Source: Polyangiaceae bacterium (lineage in GTDB: Bacteria > Myxococcota > Polyangia > Polyangiales > Polyangiaceae). Taken from it: a stretch of 7,158 bases of DNA. The position numbers and the translations under genes are program-made. The DNA is taken from NCBI GenBank assembly GCA_025936205.1, contig JAICTU010000467.1, positions 1 to 7,158 on the forward strand, written 5' to 3'. Of this stretch, positions 1 through 6,775 are shown one piece after another. Position 1 is the first letter of the stretch, and each line of letters begins with the position of its first letter. The notes beneath the pieces are model-generated. The model did no database searches. It was not told where the DNA came from and was given only the letters and a program-made list of their open reading frames with translations.

Positions 1-1053
1 CGCCGTGGTCAAGCGCTCTTCGGCGCCGCCCTCGGCCGGCACGCGATAGAGCTCGTACTTGCCGTCGCCGCGCTCGGCCACGAAGGCGAGGAAGCGCCCG
101 TCGTGCGACCAGCCGTGGAAGTAGCTGGGCGCCCTGGGCGTGATCAGCTTGACGGCGCTGCCGTCCGCGCGCGCCACCCAGACCTGCGACTTGGGGTTCG
201 GCGGACTGGCGGCGGAGAACGCCAGCAGGCGCCCGTCGGGCGACAGATCGTGATCGTTGTTGCACACGTAGGTGCCGGGGCTGAGCGGCAGGCGCTCGAG
301 CTGCGGATTGCTCACGCCGAGCTGCAGGCGGAGCAGATCACCGCGCGTGTTGACCAGCAGGAACTTGCCGTCACGCGACCAGTTGGGGGCCTCGATGATG
401 CCATCGCCGCTGTACACCACGCGCGACGAGCGCGACGCCACGTCGTAGATCGCGATGTGGCTGCGATGATTCGCCGCATTGATGTGGCGCGGCCGCTGCA
501 CGAGCACGTTGCTGAACACGGCCGTCTCCAGCACGTCCGCGTTGTGGGAGCACACGCCCAGGCCGACGTACAAAGGCCCGCTCATCTCCACCGTCACGGG
601 GCCGCAGGGCACCAGCGTCTGACCGGGAGCGCCGGCGAGCATGGTGAAGCGATTCCCGCGGCGCTCCAGCACCAGCCGGCGAGCACCGCTCAGGCTGGCT
701 CGCGCCTGGCGCGTTTCGCCGCCGGCGACGTCGCGATACTGGAGCCCGGTGAGCCCGTCGCCGTGGACGCAGGCGTCGGCATAGGCCGAGCCTGCCGACA
801 GATCTTGCCGGATCATGAGCACGGCCTTGCGGTGAGGCTCGGGGCCCGCAGCGGACAGCTCGATGTCCGCCTGCAGGGTCACGTCGCCGGTCCAGCGCCG
901 CCATACGAAATGGAACGCATCTTCCTTGCCCCACATGTTGGCGCCGCCGCCGGTCACGCGGTACGTGCCCGCCGCGTGCTCGACGGCGCCGGCACGCGGA
1001 TGCACGCCGACGTCGGTATGAGATTCAAAGCTGCCGAGCGCGGAGGTGGTCAT
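1..1053 (-). CDS. TolB-like beta-propeller protein with N-terminal beta-sandwich domain (partial, C-terminus off window)
   Basis: Reading leftward from ATG at 1053, the frame stays open to base 1 (351 residues, no stop), so the C-terminus is missing. The start is supported by AGAGGA at 1061-1066, seven bases upstream. Residues about 8-187 form a beta-rich domain (AFHFVWRRWTGD near 46-57, then AVLMIRQD) resembling the DUF1349/LamG-like sandwich found in front of PD40 propellers. From about 196 come propeller blades with the TolB/PD40 signature: APNWSRDGKFLLV (222-234), DLSPDGRLLAFS (269-280) and GWSHDGRFLAFV (314-325), each followed by a strand such as YELYRVPAEGG. There is no signal peptide or membrane segment at the start (MTTSALGSFESH), unlike periplasmic TolB, so a cytosolic location is inferred. 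It is probably a binding or scaffold protein; ligand and partners are unknown. It is divergently oriented from the efflux operon, with 227 bases between starts. The propeller call is firm, the function is not. Confidence 0.85.
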   Translation of the reverse strand, partial: MTTSALGSFESHTDVGVHPRAGAVEHAAGTYRVTGGGANMWGKEDAFHFVWRRWTGDVTLQADIELSAAGPEPHRKAVLMIRQDLSAGSAYADACVHGDGLTGLQYRDVAGGETRQARASLSGARRLVLERRGNRFTMLAGAPGQTLVPCGPVTVEMSGPLYVGLGVCSHNADVLETAVFSNVLVQRPRHINAANHRSHIAIYDVASRSSRVVYSGDGIIEAPNWSRDGKFLLVNTRGDLLRLQLGVSNPQLERLPLSPGTYVCNNDHDLSPDGRLLAFSAASPPNPKSQVWVARADGSAVKLITPRAPSYFHGWSHDGRFLAFVAERGDGKYELYRVPAEGGAEERLTTA

Positions 1054-1099
1054 CGAGCAATCCTCTGGTTGGTGAACTGATGAGCGGTGAATCGAGGGG

Positions 1100-1117
1100 C
1101 GCGCAGCATAGTGCGCG
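1100..1117. promoter_or_regulatory. Interrupted inverted repeat overlapping the putative promoter
   Basis: The arms CGCGCA (1100-1105) and TGCGCG (1112-1117) are perfect reverse complements separated by six bases. They straddle the putative -10 element of the leftward gene and lie between the two divergent start codons. This position would suit a repressor site acting on the leftward promoter. The arms are short and purely GC-rich apart from one A/T pair, so a chance occurrence is quite possible. Confidence 0.25.
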
Positions 1118-1132
1118 GCCCACGGACGTAAA
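1105..1132 (-). promoter_or_regulatory. Putative sigma-70-type promoter for the TolB-like gene
   Basis: On the minus strand TTTACG (1132-1127) lies 16 bases upstream of TATGCT (1110-1105), each matching four of six consensus bases. The -10 element is about 50 bases from the ATG at 1053. The same AT-rich patch read on the plus strand gives TAAAAT (1129-1134), a good -10 but without a recognisable -35, so a divergent start towards the efflux operon is possible. In a GC-rich genome with unknown sigma factors this is only a candidate. Confidence 0.3.
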
Positions 1133-1280
1133 ATGCGGCCGTGCGCGTCCGCCATACTCCGCCATCTGGCCGGAAGGTCCATCGTGGCGCTTCTCCTGGC
1201 GATTTTTTCTGCTTGCGCTGGTCGTGTCACGGCATTGGCTCTTGTCAGTCAGGGGAGCGATCGCCAGAGTCGCGCGCCAA

Positions 1281-2372
1281 ATGCGTTATCAGGCCTTGCT
1301 CCTGGTGCTGGCTCTGGCGAGCGGTACCGCGATCGGCGCGCTGCGCTGGCGTGAGCGTTCCGGGATCGCCTCGCCGGTGACGACCATGGTCGCAGCCGCG
1401 AACCCGGCGATCGCGGTCGACGTGTACACGGTCGCGCCGGAGGCGTTCGAGGTCCAGGTGCCAGCCACGGGCACGCTGCTGGCGCGCGAGTCCGTGGAGA
1501 TCGTGAGCGAGCTGGCGCGGCGCCTGATCAAGGTGCGCGCCGAGGAGGGGCGCTTCGTGCACGCGGGCGATGTGCTCTTCGAGCTCGACTCCGCCGATCT
1601 GCGCGCCGAGCTGAACAAGGCCGCCGTGCAGGAGCGGCTGGCCCGCGCCACGCTGGAGCGTACGCAGAAGCTGGCGTCGGAAGGCGTCTCCAACCAGCAG
1701 GAGCTGGACGTGGCACGCGGCAAGGCCGACGAGCTGGAGGCCGAGCGCCAGCTGCTCGAGGTGACCCTCTCCAAGACCCAGATCCGCGCGCCCTTCTCCG
1801 GGCGGCTCGGGCTGCGCCGGGTCAGCGAGGGCGCCTGGCTGTCCTCGAATACGGTGCTCTCCACGCTGCAGGACACCTCTGCGCTGAAGCTCGATTTCAG
1901 CTTGCCCGAGCGCTACGCGGGGGCAGTGACGCTGGGCGGCAGCTTCCGCTTCCACGTGGAGGGTAAGGGCGAGAGCTTCAGCGGCAAGGTCACGGCGCTG
2001 GAGCCGGGCGTGGACGTGGCGACGCGCAGCATCCGCGTGCGCGGCCTGGTGCAGGGCGACACCGGCCTGATGCCGGGCTCAGCGGCGAGCATCGAGCTGC
2101 CGTTGAAGGTCGAGCAGGCGTTGCTGGTGCCGTCGATCGCGCTCGTGCCCGGCGTCGATGGCCGGCGCGTCTATCTCGCCGACCACGGCGTCGTTCGCTC
2201 CGTGGTGGTCGAGGTCGGCTTGCGCTCGGGCGACCGCGCGCAGCTGCTGTCGGGTGTTTCGCCCGGCGACCAGCTGATCATCAGCAACCTGTTGCGCGTG
2301 CGCGAGGGCGCGCCGGTGAGCGTGACGACCGTGACGGCGCAGCGCGAGCCGAGCAGCGAGCCGCGGCCATGA
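1281..2372 (+). CDS. RND efflux periplasmic adaptor (membrane fusion protein, HlyD/AcrA family)
   Basis: This 363-residue protein links an inner-membrane RND pump to an outer-membrane channel. From ATG 1281 it begins with an N-terminal membrane anchor/signal (ALLLVLALASGTAIGAL, about 5-21). The first lipoyl half follows (about 64-103, ending HAGDVLFELD), then a short helical hairpin (about 104-163, rich in Ala, Leu, Glu, Arg), the second lipoyl half (IRAPFSGRLG, 168-177), a beta-barrel (about 201-275, ending in the family motif GLMPGSAASIEL) and a membrane-proximal domain (about 279-345, ALLVPSIALV). The frame is open back to ATG 1080, but the extra 67 residues are Arg/Trp-rich, place a second hydrophobic patch before the anchor and would nearly reach the divergent gene, so 1281 is preferred. 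AGGGGAG at 1251-1257 is too far upstream to serve as its ribosome site, so the start is not certain. No lipobox cysteine is seen. The stop overlaps the permease start by ATGA, implying translational coupling. Confidence 0.93.
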   Translation: MRYQALLLVLALASGTAIGALRWRERSGIASPVTTMVAAANPAIAVDVYTVAPEAFEVQVPATGTLLARESVEIVSELARRLIKVRAEEGRFVHAGDVLFELDSADLRAELNKAAVQERLARATLERTQKLASEGVSNQQELDVARGKADELEAERQLLEVTLSKTQIRAPFSGRLGLRRVSEGAWLSSNTVLSTLQDTSALKLDFSLPERYAGAVTLGGSFRFHVEGKGESFSGKVTALEPGVDVATRSIRVRGLVQGDTGLMPGSAASIELPLKVEQALLVPSIALVPGVDGRRVYLADHGVVRSVVVEVGLRSGDRAQLLSGVSPGDQLIISNLLRVREGAPVSVTTVTAQREPSSEPRP

Positions 2373-5300
2373 GCCTGGCCGAAGTCAGCATCCGGCGGCC
2401 CGTGCTCGCGGTCGTGCTCTCGATCGCGATCGTGGTGTTCGGCCTGGTCGGCTTCTACTTCCTGGGAGTGCGCGAATTCCCGGCGGTCGATCCCCCCGTG
2501 GTGACGGTGACCACCAACTACGGCGGCGCGAGCCCCGAGGTGGTCTCCGCGCAAATCACCGAGCCGCTGGAGCAAAGCATCAGCGGCGTGGCGGGTATCC
2601 GCGTGATGTCGAGCACCTCGCGCGACGGGCAAAGCCAGATCCGCGTGGAGTTCGACCTGAGCGTGCCGATGGAAGCTGCCGCCAATGACGTGCGCGACAA
2701 GGTCAGCGTCGCCCGCCAGCAGCTGCCGGCAGACGCCGACCCGCCGATCGTCGAAAAGGCGGACGCCGATTCGCAGCCGATCGTGTTCCTGACGCTGCGC
2801 AGCGAGACCAAGAGCATCAACGAAGTCGCCTACGTCGCCGACACGATCGTCAAGGACCGGGTGCAGACCATCCCGGGCGTGGCCAGCGTGCGCATCTTCG
2901 GCGACAAACGCTATGCGATGCGGCTGATCCTGGACGCGGATCGCATGGCGGCCGAGCGCGTCACCGCCGCCGACATCCAGGCGGCCCTGCAGCGCGAAAA
3001 CGTCGATCTGCCCGCGGGGCGCCTGGAGGGCGCGAACACGGAAATGGGCCTGCGCTCGCTCGCCCGCCTGAGCTCGCCGGAGGAGTTCAACGACCTGATC
3101 CTGCGCAACGAACAGGACCGCATCATCCGGCTGAGCGACGTCGGGCGCGCCGAGCTGAGCGCCGAGAACCTGCGCACCGGCGTGCGCTATCTGGGTGTGC
3201 CCATGATCGGCGTGGCCATCATCCCGCAGCCCAACACCAACGCGATCGCGATCGCGGACGCCTTTTACAAGCGCCTCTCGGAGATCCAGCGCGTGCTGCC
3301 GCCCGAGTACGAGGCGGAGATCGGCTACGACTTCACCAGCTACGTGCGCAAGAGCGTGGCTGAGGTGCAGGAGACGCTGCTCGTGGCGTTCGCGCTGGTC
3401 GCGCTGATCATCTTTGCGTTCCTGCGCGACTGGCGCGCGACGGTGATCCCGGTGCTGGCGATCCCCGTCTGCATCGTATCGGCGTTCTTCATCATGTACG
3501 CGCTCGGCTTCTCAATCAACATCCTGACCCTGGTCGGGCTGGTGCTGGCGATCGGCCTGGTGTGCGACGACGCGATCGTGGTGCTGGAGAACGTGTACGG
3601 CAAGATCGAGCGGGGCCGCCGCCCGCTGGAGGCGGCGCTGGAGGGCTCGCGCGAGATCTTCTTCGCCGTGATCTCCACCACGGTGGCGCTGGCGGCCGTG
3701 TTCTTGCCGATCGTGTTCCTGCAGGGCCTCACCGGGCGCCTGTTTCGCGAGTTCGGCGCGGTAGTTGCCGGCTCGGTGCTGGTCAGCGCGTTCGTGGCGC
3801 TCACGCTCTCGCCCATGATGTGCCGCTTCGTGCTGAAGGCGCGGCACGAGCAGAACTGGCTGCAGCGGCGCACCGAGCCGTTCTTCACCGCGCTCAACGA
3901 CGGCTACGAGCGCTCGCTCTCCGCCTTCTTGCGTGTGCGCTGGCTGGCGGCGCCACTGTACGCTGCGCTCTTCCTGTACACAATCTGGGGCTTCGGGGCG
4001 CTCAAGCGCGAGCTCTCCCCGCTCGAGGATCGCGCGAACATCCGCGTCAACGTGCGCGCGCCGGAGACGGCCAGCTTCGCCTACACCGAGCACGCACTGA
4101 ACGCGGTCGACCAGTGGGTGCGCGACAACATCCCCGAGCTGAGCCGCACCTACAGCATCACGGCCCTGTTCGGCGGCGCCGTCAACACGGGCCTGCAGAA
4201 CATCTACCTGAAGGACGCCTCGGAGCGCACCCGCAGCCAGGAGCAGATCTTCCAGCAGGTCTCGCGGGGACTCTCGGAGTTCTCGCAGCTGCGCATCTTC
4301 CCCTCGCAGCCGCCGACCATCGGCGATCGCGGCGGCGGGCAGCCGGTGCAATACGTGCTGCAGGCGCCGACCCAGGCCGAGATGCTGCGCGTGCTGCCGC
4401 AGTTCCTGGACGCCGCGCAGAAGCGCAAGGAGCTGCGCTTCGTCGACGCCGACCTCAAGGTCAACCGGCAGGAGACCGCCGTGGCCGTCAACCGCTCGCG
4501 CGCGGGGGAGCTCGGCGTGTCGGCGCTCGACGTCGCGCGCACGTTGCAGCTCACCTTCGGCGATCAGCGGCTCGGCTACTTCGTGATGAACGGCAAGCAA
4601 TACCAGGTGATCGGCCAGCTCGATCGTCCCTTCCGGAACGAGCCCGAAGACCTGAAGCGCGTGCAGGTGCGCTCGCGCGAGGGGCGCATGGTCTCGCTCG
4701 ACAACCTGGTGAGCTGGGGCGAGCGCACCGTGCCCTCGGCTCTGTACCGCTTCGATCGCTACGTCTCGGCCACCGTCTCGGCGGGGCTGAGTGAAGGCTA
4801 CACGCTCGGCGACGGCCTCGCCGCCATGGACCAGGTCGCCGCCGAGGTGCTCCCGCCCAGCTTCAATCGCGCGCTCGCCGGTCAGTCCCGCGAGTTCGTC
4901 GACAGCTCGTCCAGCCTGCTGTTTGCCTTTGGGCTGGCGCTGTTGATCGTCTACCTGGTCCTGGCAGCCCAGTTCGAGAGCTTCATCGATCCTCTGATCA
5001 TCCTGCTCAGCGTGCCCCTGGCGCTGGCCGGCGCGGCCCTGTCGCTGCAGCTCACGGGCTCCTCGCTCAACATCTTCAGCCAGATCGGCATCATCATGCT
5101 GGTCGGGCTGGTGACGAAGAACGGCATCCTGATCGTGGAGTTCGCCAATCAGCGCCGCGACGAGGGCGCCGAGCGACTGGCGGCGGCACGCCAGGCCGCG
5201 CGCGACCGCTTCCGACCCATCCTGATGACCAGCGCGGCCACCATCCTGGGCGTGCTGCCCATCGCGTTGTCGCTGGGCGCCGCTTCGGCAAGCCGCCAGT

Positions 5301-5452
5301 CGCTGGGCATCGTCGTCGTGGGCGGCTTGCTGGGATCGACGTTCCTTTCACTGTATCTGGTGCCCGCGCTGTATTCGTTCCTGTCGCCCAAGCGGCGCAC
5401 GGCGCGCGGGCGCGCCGAAGTGGGTGCTGCGGTCGCGCAGGCTGCGGAGTAG
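2369..5452 (+). CDS. RND multidrug efflux permease (AcrB/MexB-like, HAE-1 class)
   Basis: This 1027-residue inner-membrane proton/substrate antiporter is close to the length of AcrB (1049). It shows the RND plan: TM1 (about 11-33), a first periplasmic loop (about 35-335), TM2-6 (about 337-487), TM7 (about 525-543), a second loop (about 545-845) and TM8-12 (about 848-1003). Proton-relay residues are intact: Asp400-Asp401 in TM4 (GLVCDDAIVVLENV, equivalent to AcrB Asp407-408) and Lys917 in TM10 (GLVTKNGILIVEFA, equivalent to Lys940). The start of loop one (REFPAVDPPVVTVTTNYGG) is typical of the drug-exporting HAE-1 group rather than the metal-exporting HME group. The loop matching the AcrB switch loop (FGGAVNTGLQN, 601-611) is short and lacks its phenylalanines, so substrate range may differ; this is inference. 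It overlaps the adaptor stop by four bases with no independent strong ribosome site. No outer-membrane factor follows, so an unlinked TolC-like channel is probably used. Actual substrates are unknown. Confidence 0.97.
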   Translation: MSLAEVSIRRPVLAVVLSIAIVVFGLVGFYFLGVREFPAVDPPVVTVTTNYGGASPEVVSAQITEPLEQSISGVAGIRVMSSTSRDGQSQIRVEFDLSVPMEAAANDVRDKVSVARQQLPADADPPIVEKADADSQPIVFLTLRSETKSINEVAYVADTIVKDRVQTIPGVASVRIFGDKRYAMRLILDADRMAAERVTAADIQAALQRENVDLPAGRLEGANTEMGLRSLARLSSPEEFNDLILRNEQDRIIRLSDVGRAELSAENLRTGVRYLGVPMIGVAIIPQPNTNAIAIADAFYKRLSEIQRVLPPEYEAEIGYDFTSYVRKSVAEVQETLLVAFALVALIIFAFLRDWRATVIPVLAIPVCIVSAFFIMYALGFSINILTLVGLVLAIGLVCDDAIVVLENVYGKIERGRRPLEAALEGSREIFFAVISTTVALAAVFLPIVFLQGLTGRLFREFGAVVAGSVLVSAFVALTLSPMMCRFVLKARHEQNWLQRRTEPFFTALNDGYERSLSAFLRVRWLAAPLYAALFLYTIWGFGALKRELSPLEDRANIRVNVRAPETASFAYTEHALNAVDQWVRDNIPELSRTYSITALFGGAVNTGLQNIYLKDASERTRSQEQIFQQVSRGLSEFSQLRIFPSQPPTIGDRGGGQPVQYVLQAPTQAEMLRVLPQFLDAAQKRKELRFVDADLKVNRQETAVAVNRSRAGELGVSALDVARTLQLTFGDQRLGYFVMNGKQYQVIGQLDRPFRNEPEDLKRVQVRSREGRMVSLDNLVSWGERTVPSALYRFDRYVSATVSAGLSEGYTLGDGLAAMDQVAAEVLPPSFNRALAGQSREFVDSSSSLLFAFGLALLIVYLVLAAQFESFIDPLIILLSVPLALAGAALSLQLTGSSLNIFSQIGIIMLVGLVTKNGILIVEFANQRRDEGAERLAAARQAARDRFRPILMTSAATILGVLPIALSLGAASASRQSLGIVVVGGLLGSTFLSLYLVPALYSFLSPKRRTARGRAEVGAAVAQAAE

Positions 5453-5486
5453 GAGCTGGTGCGCTATGCCTCGGGCTGATGGGCGC

Positions 5487-5606
5487 CACCGTCGTGAGGA
5501 AGCGAACCCGCATCCTGTCGGTCACGATCGCGACGCGAACCTTGGATTTGCCCAGCACTTGGGCCAGGAGCCGGCGCTGATACGCCCATTCCTCGTTGCT
5601 CGGCGC
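5487..5606 (-). pseudogene. Possible remnant of a small SpoIIAA/STAS-like hypothetical protein
   Basis: The minus strand here reads as protein-like sequence: APSNEEWAYQRRLLAQ, then VRVAIVTDRMRVRFLTTV. The A-I-V-T-D...V-R...T pattern resembles the C-terminal part of small SpoIIAA/STAS-like hypothetical proteins that I recall from myxobacteria. That similarity is recalled from memory and was not searched. The similarity starts and ends abruptly. Downstream the frame merges into the antisense of the permease gene without a natural stop, and upstream it turns Arg/Cys-rich with no credible start. A second minus frame just upstream (TSAPASCAEQR, around 5600-5632) might continue it through a frameshift. 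If real, this is a broken fragment and not a working gene; chance is not excluded. Confidence 0.3.
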
Positions 5607-5703
5607 AGCTCGCCGGCGCGGAGGTACGCATCGTGGTCGGCACGCACACCGATGCCGGCCCGCAATTGCCAAGCTCGAAGACCGCCAGCTGCTGCTCTGG
5701 AAG

Positions 5704-5898
5704 GCTGTGCAGCTCACGAAGGGCGTGCCTTTTCTCGTCGAGGACGAGCTGAAGCGAATCGGCGGCCTCTATGAAAAGGCGCCCGATTGGCAGAGCTTTG
5801 CCATCATCGATGGTCGGGTGATCACCGGTCAGAACCCTGCCTCCTCGACCGCAGCAGCCAAGGCGCTTCTGAGTTTGTTTGCCGAGAAAGCGGCCTGA
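5704..5898 (+). pseudogene. C-terminal fragment of a type 1 glutamine amidotransferase (DJ-1/PfpI family)
   Basis: The last 64 codons of an open frame that begins with GTG/ATG-type starts near 5596 match the end of DJ-1/PfpI-like class 1 amidotransferase proteins: AVQLTKGVPFLVEDELKR, then GGLYEKAPDWQSFAIIDGR, then the hallmark VITGQNPASSTAAAKALL, ending LFAEKAA and TGA at 5896-5898. Intact members have about 220-230 residues, with a nucleophilic Cys in an AVCHGP-type elbow well upstream. None of that is present, and the sequence before codon AVQ (RRRGGTHRGRHAHRCRP) is Arg/His-rich and unrelated. The gene therefore appears 5'-truncated at about 5704 and should have no enzymatic activity. A 100-residue product starting at 5596 is conceivable but unlikely to be functional. 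It ends 21 bases before the stop of the convergent GHKL gene, with a small GCCGA/TCGGC hairpin (5905-5919) between them. Confidence 0.75.
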
Positions 5899-5919
5899 CG
5901 CAACGCCGACGGTTTCGGC

Positions 5920-6525
5920 TCAGGGCTGGCTCGGCGGGATAATGTCGCGCGAGCCGATGGGCGTCTCGACCGAGAGCGTCAGCACGTCGCCCTCGACGCG
6001 GAAGTCGATGTCCAGCTCACCCTCCACCCGGATGCGAGCCAGGCCCAGCCCCGAGACCCCCGGCGTGAAGGTGGGAGCCACAGACTTGATCAGCTGGTCG
6101 TAGTACGCGACCGGGTCCTCGGAGGCGCGCAGCTGCGAGAGCAGCTCCACCGCCCGCTCGATGTCCCGTTCCGGAGCGCTGTTGCGCGTCTCGATGCGGA
6201 GATAGAGCTGGCCGCGCCGCTGCTCGAGCGAGATATCGACCCGAGCGCTGCCCACCCGCCCGTACTTCACGACGTTTTCGGTGAGCTCGGCCACGGCGAT
6301 GCGGACCCGCGACGCCATCTCCAGGTCCTGGAGCGTCAGCTGGGAGACGGTGGTGAGCCAGCGGATCACGCTCTTCACGAAGGCGCTCGGCGGAGTCTCC
6401 GCCATGCTCACGCAGGCGTGCGCGATGGTGTCTTTGGAATGGGCGGGCGTGGTCGGCTCCGGCATCTCGAGCTCGAGAACGGCGCCCGACGGGCGGGCCT
6501 TGAACACCGCAGGGGTGTGCCCCAC
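5920..6525 (-). CDS. GHKL ATP-binding regulatory protein, SiaB/RsbW-like (DUF6272-type)
   Basis: Reading leftward from GTG 6525 to TGA 5922-5920 gives 201 residues. The fold signature is a compact GHKL ATPase. The N-box is AVAELTENVVKYG (about 77-89), with Glu80 and the Mg-binding Asn84. A strand follows (LYLRIETRNSAPE, 107-119) with Asn115 in place of a classic D-x-G-x-G box, then a helical lid (about 121-150) and the glycine loop GVSGLGLAR (156-164). This pattern, N-x-A-P-E then a long helix then G-L-G-L, recalls SiaB-type kinases and anti-sigma kinases of the RsbW/SpoIIAB group, which phosphorylate a STAS-domain partner. There is no sensor, HisKA or membrane domain. No STAS protein, PP2C phosphatase or sigma factor is adjacent, so the partner is unknown. 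The start is uncertain: GTG 6525, ATG 6465 (181 residues) and ATG 6405 are in frame and none has a good ribosome site; TGA at 6600-6598 sets the upstream limit. Confidence 0.8.
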   Translation of the reverse strand: MGHTPAVFKARPSGAVLELEMPEPTTPAHSKDTIAHACVSMAETPPSAFVKSVIRWLTTVSQLTLQDLEMASRVRIAVAELTENVVKYGRVGSARVDISLEQRRGQLYLRIETRNSAPERDIERAVELLSQLRASEDPVAYYDQLIKSVAPTFTPGVSGLGLARIRVEGELDIDFRVEGDVLTLSVETPIGSRDIIPPSQP

Positions 6526-6643
6526 AGCGACCCAGTTGCAGTGTGGAACAACGCCCGAGCCGCAACGCTGCCAGCGCGGCGGCGTGCCGCGCCTGCATCA
6601 GTTCAGTCGGAGCAGCTCGCCAGGCCCCCTGCGCCGTACAAAT

Positions 6644-6665
6644 CGAGGTTTCCATGGAAACTTCG
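6644..6665. promoter_or_regulatory. 22-bp near-perfect palindrome, operator-like
   Basis: The core GTTTCCATGGAAAC (6648-6661) is a perfect 14-bp palindrome. Three further pairs (6644-6646 with 6663-6665, CGA/TCG) match after a single mismatch, so 10 of 11 base pairs are symmetric. It is distinctly AT-richer than its surroundings and lies about 120 bases upstream of the GTG of the GHKL gene. Such dyads are typical binding sites of dimeric regulators (for example TetR, MarR or LacI types). No regulator gene is next to it and there is no T-tract suggesting a terminator. Which protein binds, if any, is unknown. Confidence 0.45.
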
Positions 6666-6743
6666 CTTTGCGATCGCAGAACCCCTCCGCCGAGGGCCTC
6701 AGAATGCTTCAGCGCCGCACGGCTGTCCCACGCAAGCTGCGCG

Positions 6744-6775
6744 GCCGGTGACGTCTAGGGGATCACGGGCTTTTT
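6744..6775 (+). terminator. Imperfect hairpin followed by T-run, terminator-like
   Basis: GCCGGTGA (6744-6751) pairs with TCACGGGC (6763-6770) through seven of eight positions, with an 11-base loop, followed directly by TTTTT (6771-6775). This is the form of a rho-independent terminator on the plus strand. Both flanking genes are on the minus strand, so it would stop antisense or unknown rightward transcription. The G:G mismatch and long loop weaken it. Confidence 0.3.

Noticed and set aside
103..1080. Long plus-strand open frame of 325 codons
   Set aside because: It is the antisense of the TolB-like gene; its product is Arg/His/Ala-rich without motifs, while the minus frame shows clear propeller repeats.
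1080..1280. N-terminal extension of the adaptor from ATG 1080
   Set aside because: The extension is Arg/Trp/Ser-rich, precedes the real membrane anchor and would leave only 26 bases to the divergent start codon.
1133..1354. 73-codon frame with a signal-peptide-like start (IVALLLAIFSAC)
   Set aside because: It overlaps the adaptor anchor region in another frame, has no ribosome site and loses protein character after the hydrophobic stretch.
3240..3258. GCGATCGC-rich stretch as a possible repeat element
   Set aside because: It encodes the in-frame AIAIA run of the permease and is explained by codon use; no further array of such sites is seen.
3512..4600. Minus-strand open frame of 362 codons inside the permease gene
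   Set aside because: Antisense shadow caused by high GC3; the composition is His/Arg/Leu-rich and the permease on the plus strand is unambiguous.
3562..4794. Plus-strand open frame of 410 codons in another phase inside the permease
   Set aside because: Out-of-frame shadow, almost entirely Arg/Ala/Gly/His, with no domain signature.
5905..5919. GCCGA/TCGGC hairpin between the convergent fragment and GHKL gene as a bidirectional terminator
   Set aside because: The stem is only five pairs and neither strand has a following T-run.
6017..6655. Minus-strand frame of 212 codons overlapping the GHKL gene
   Set aside because: Out-of-frame reading of the same strand; Arg/Ala/Gly-rich without motifs, while the neighbouring frame carries the ATPase boxes.
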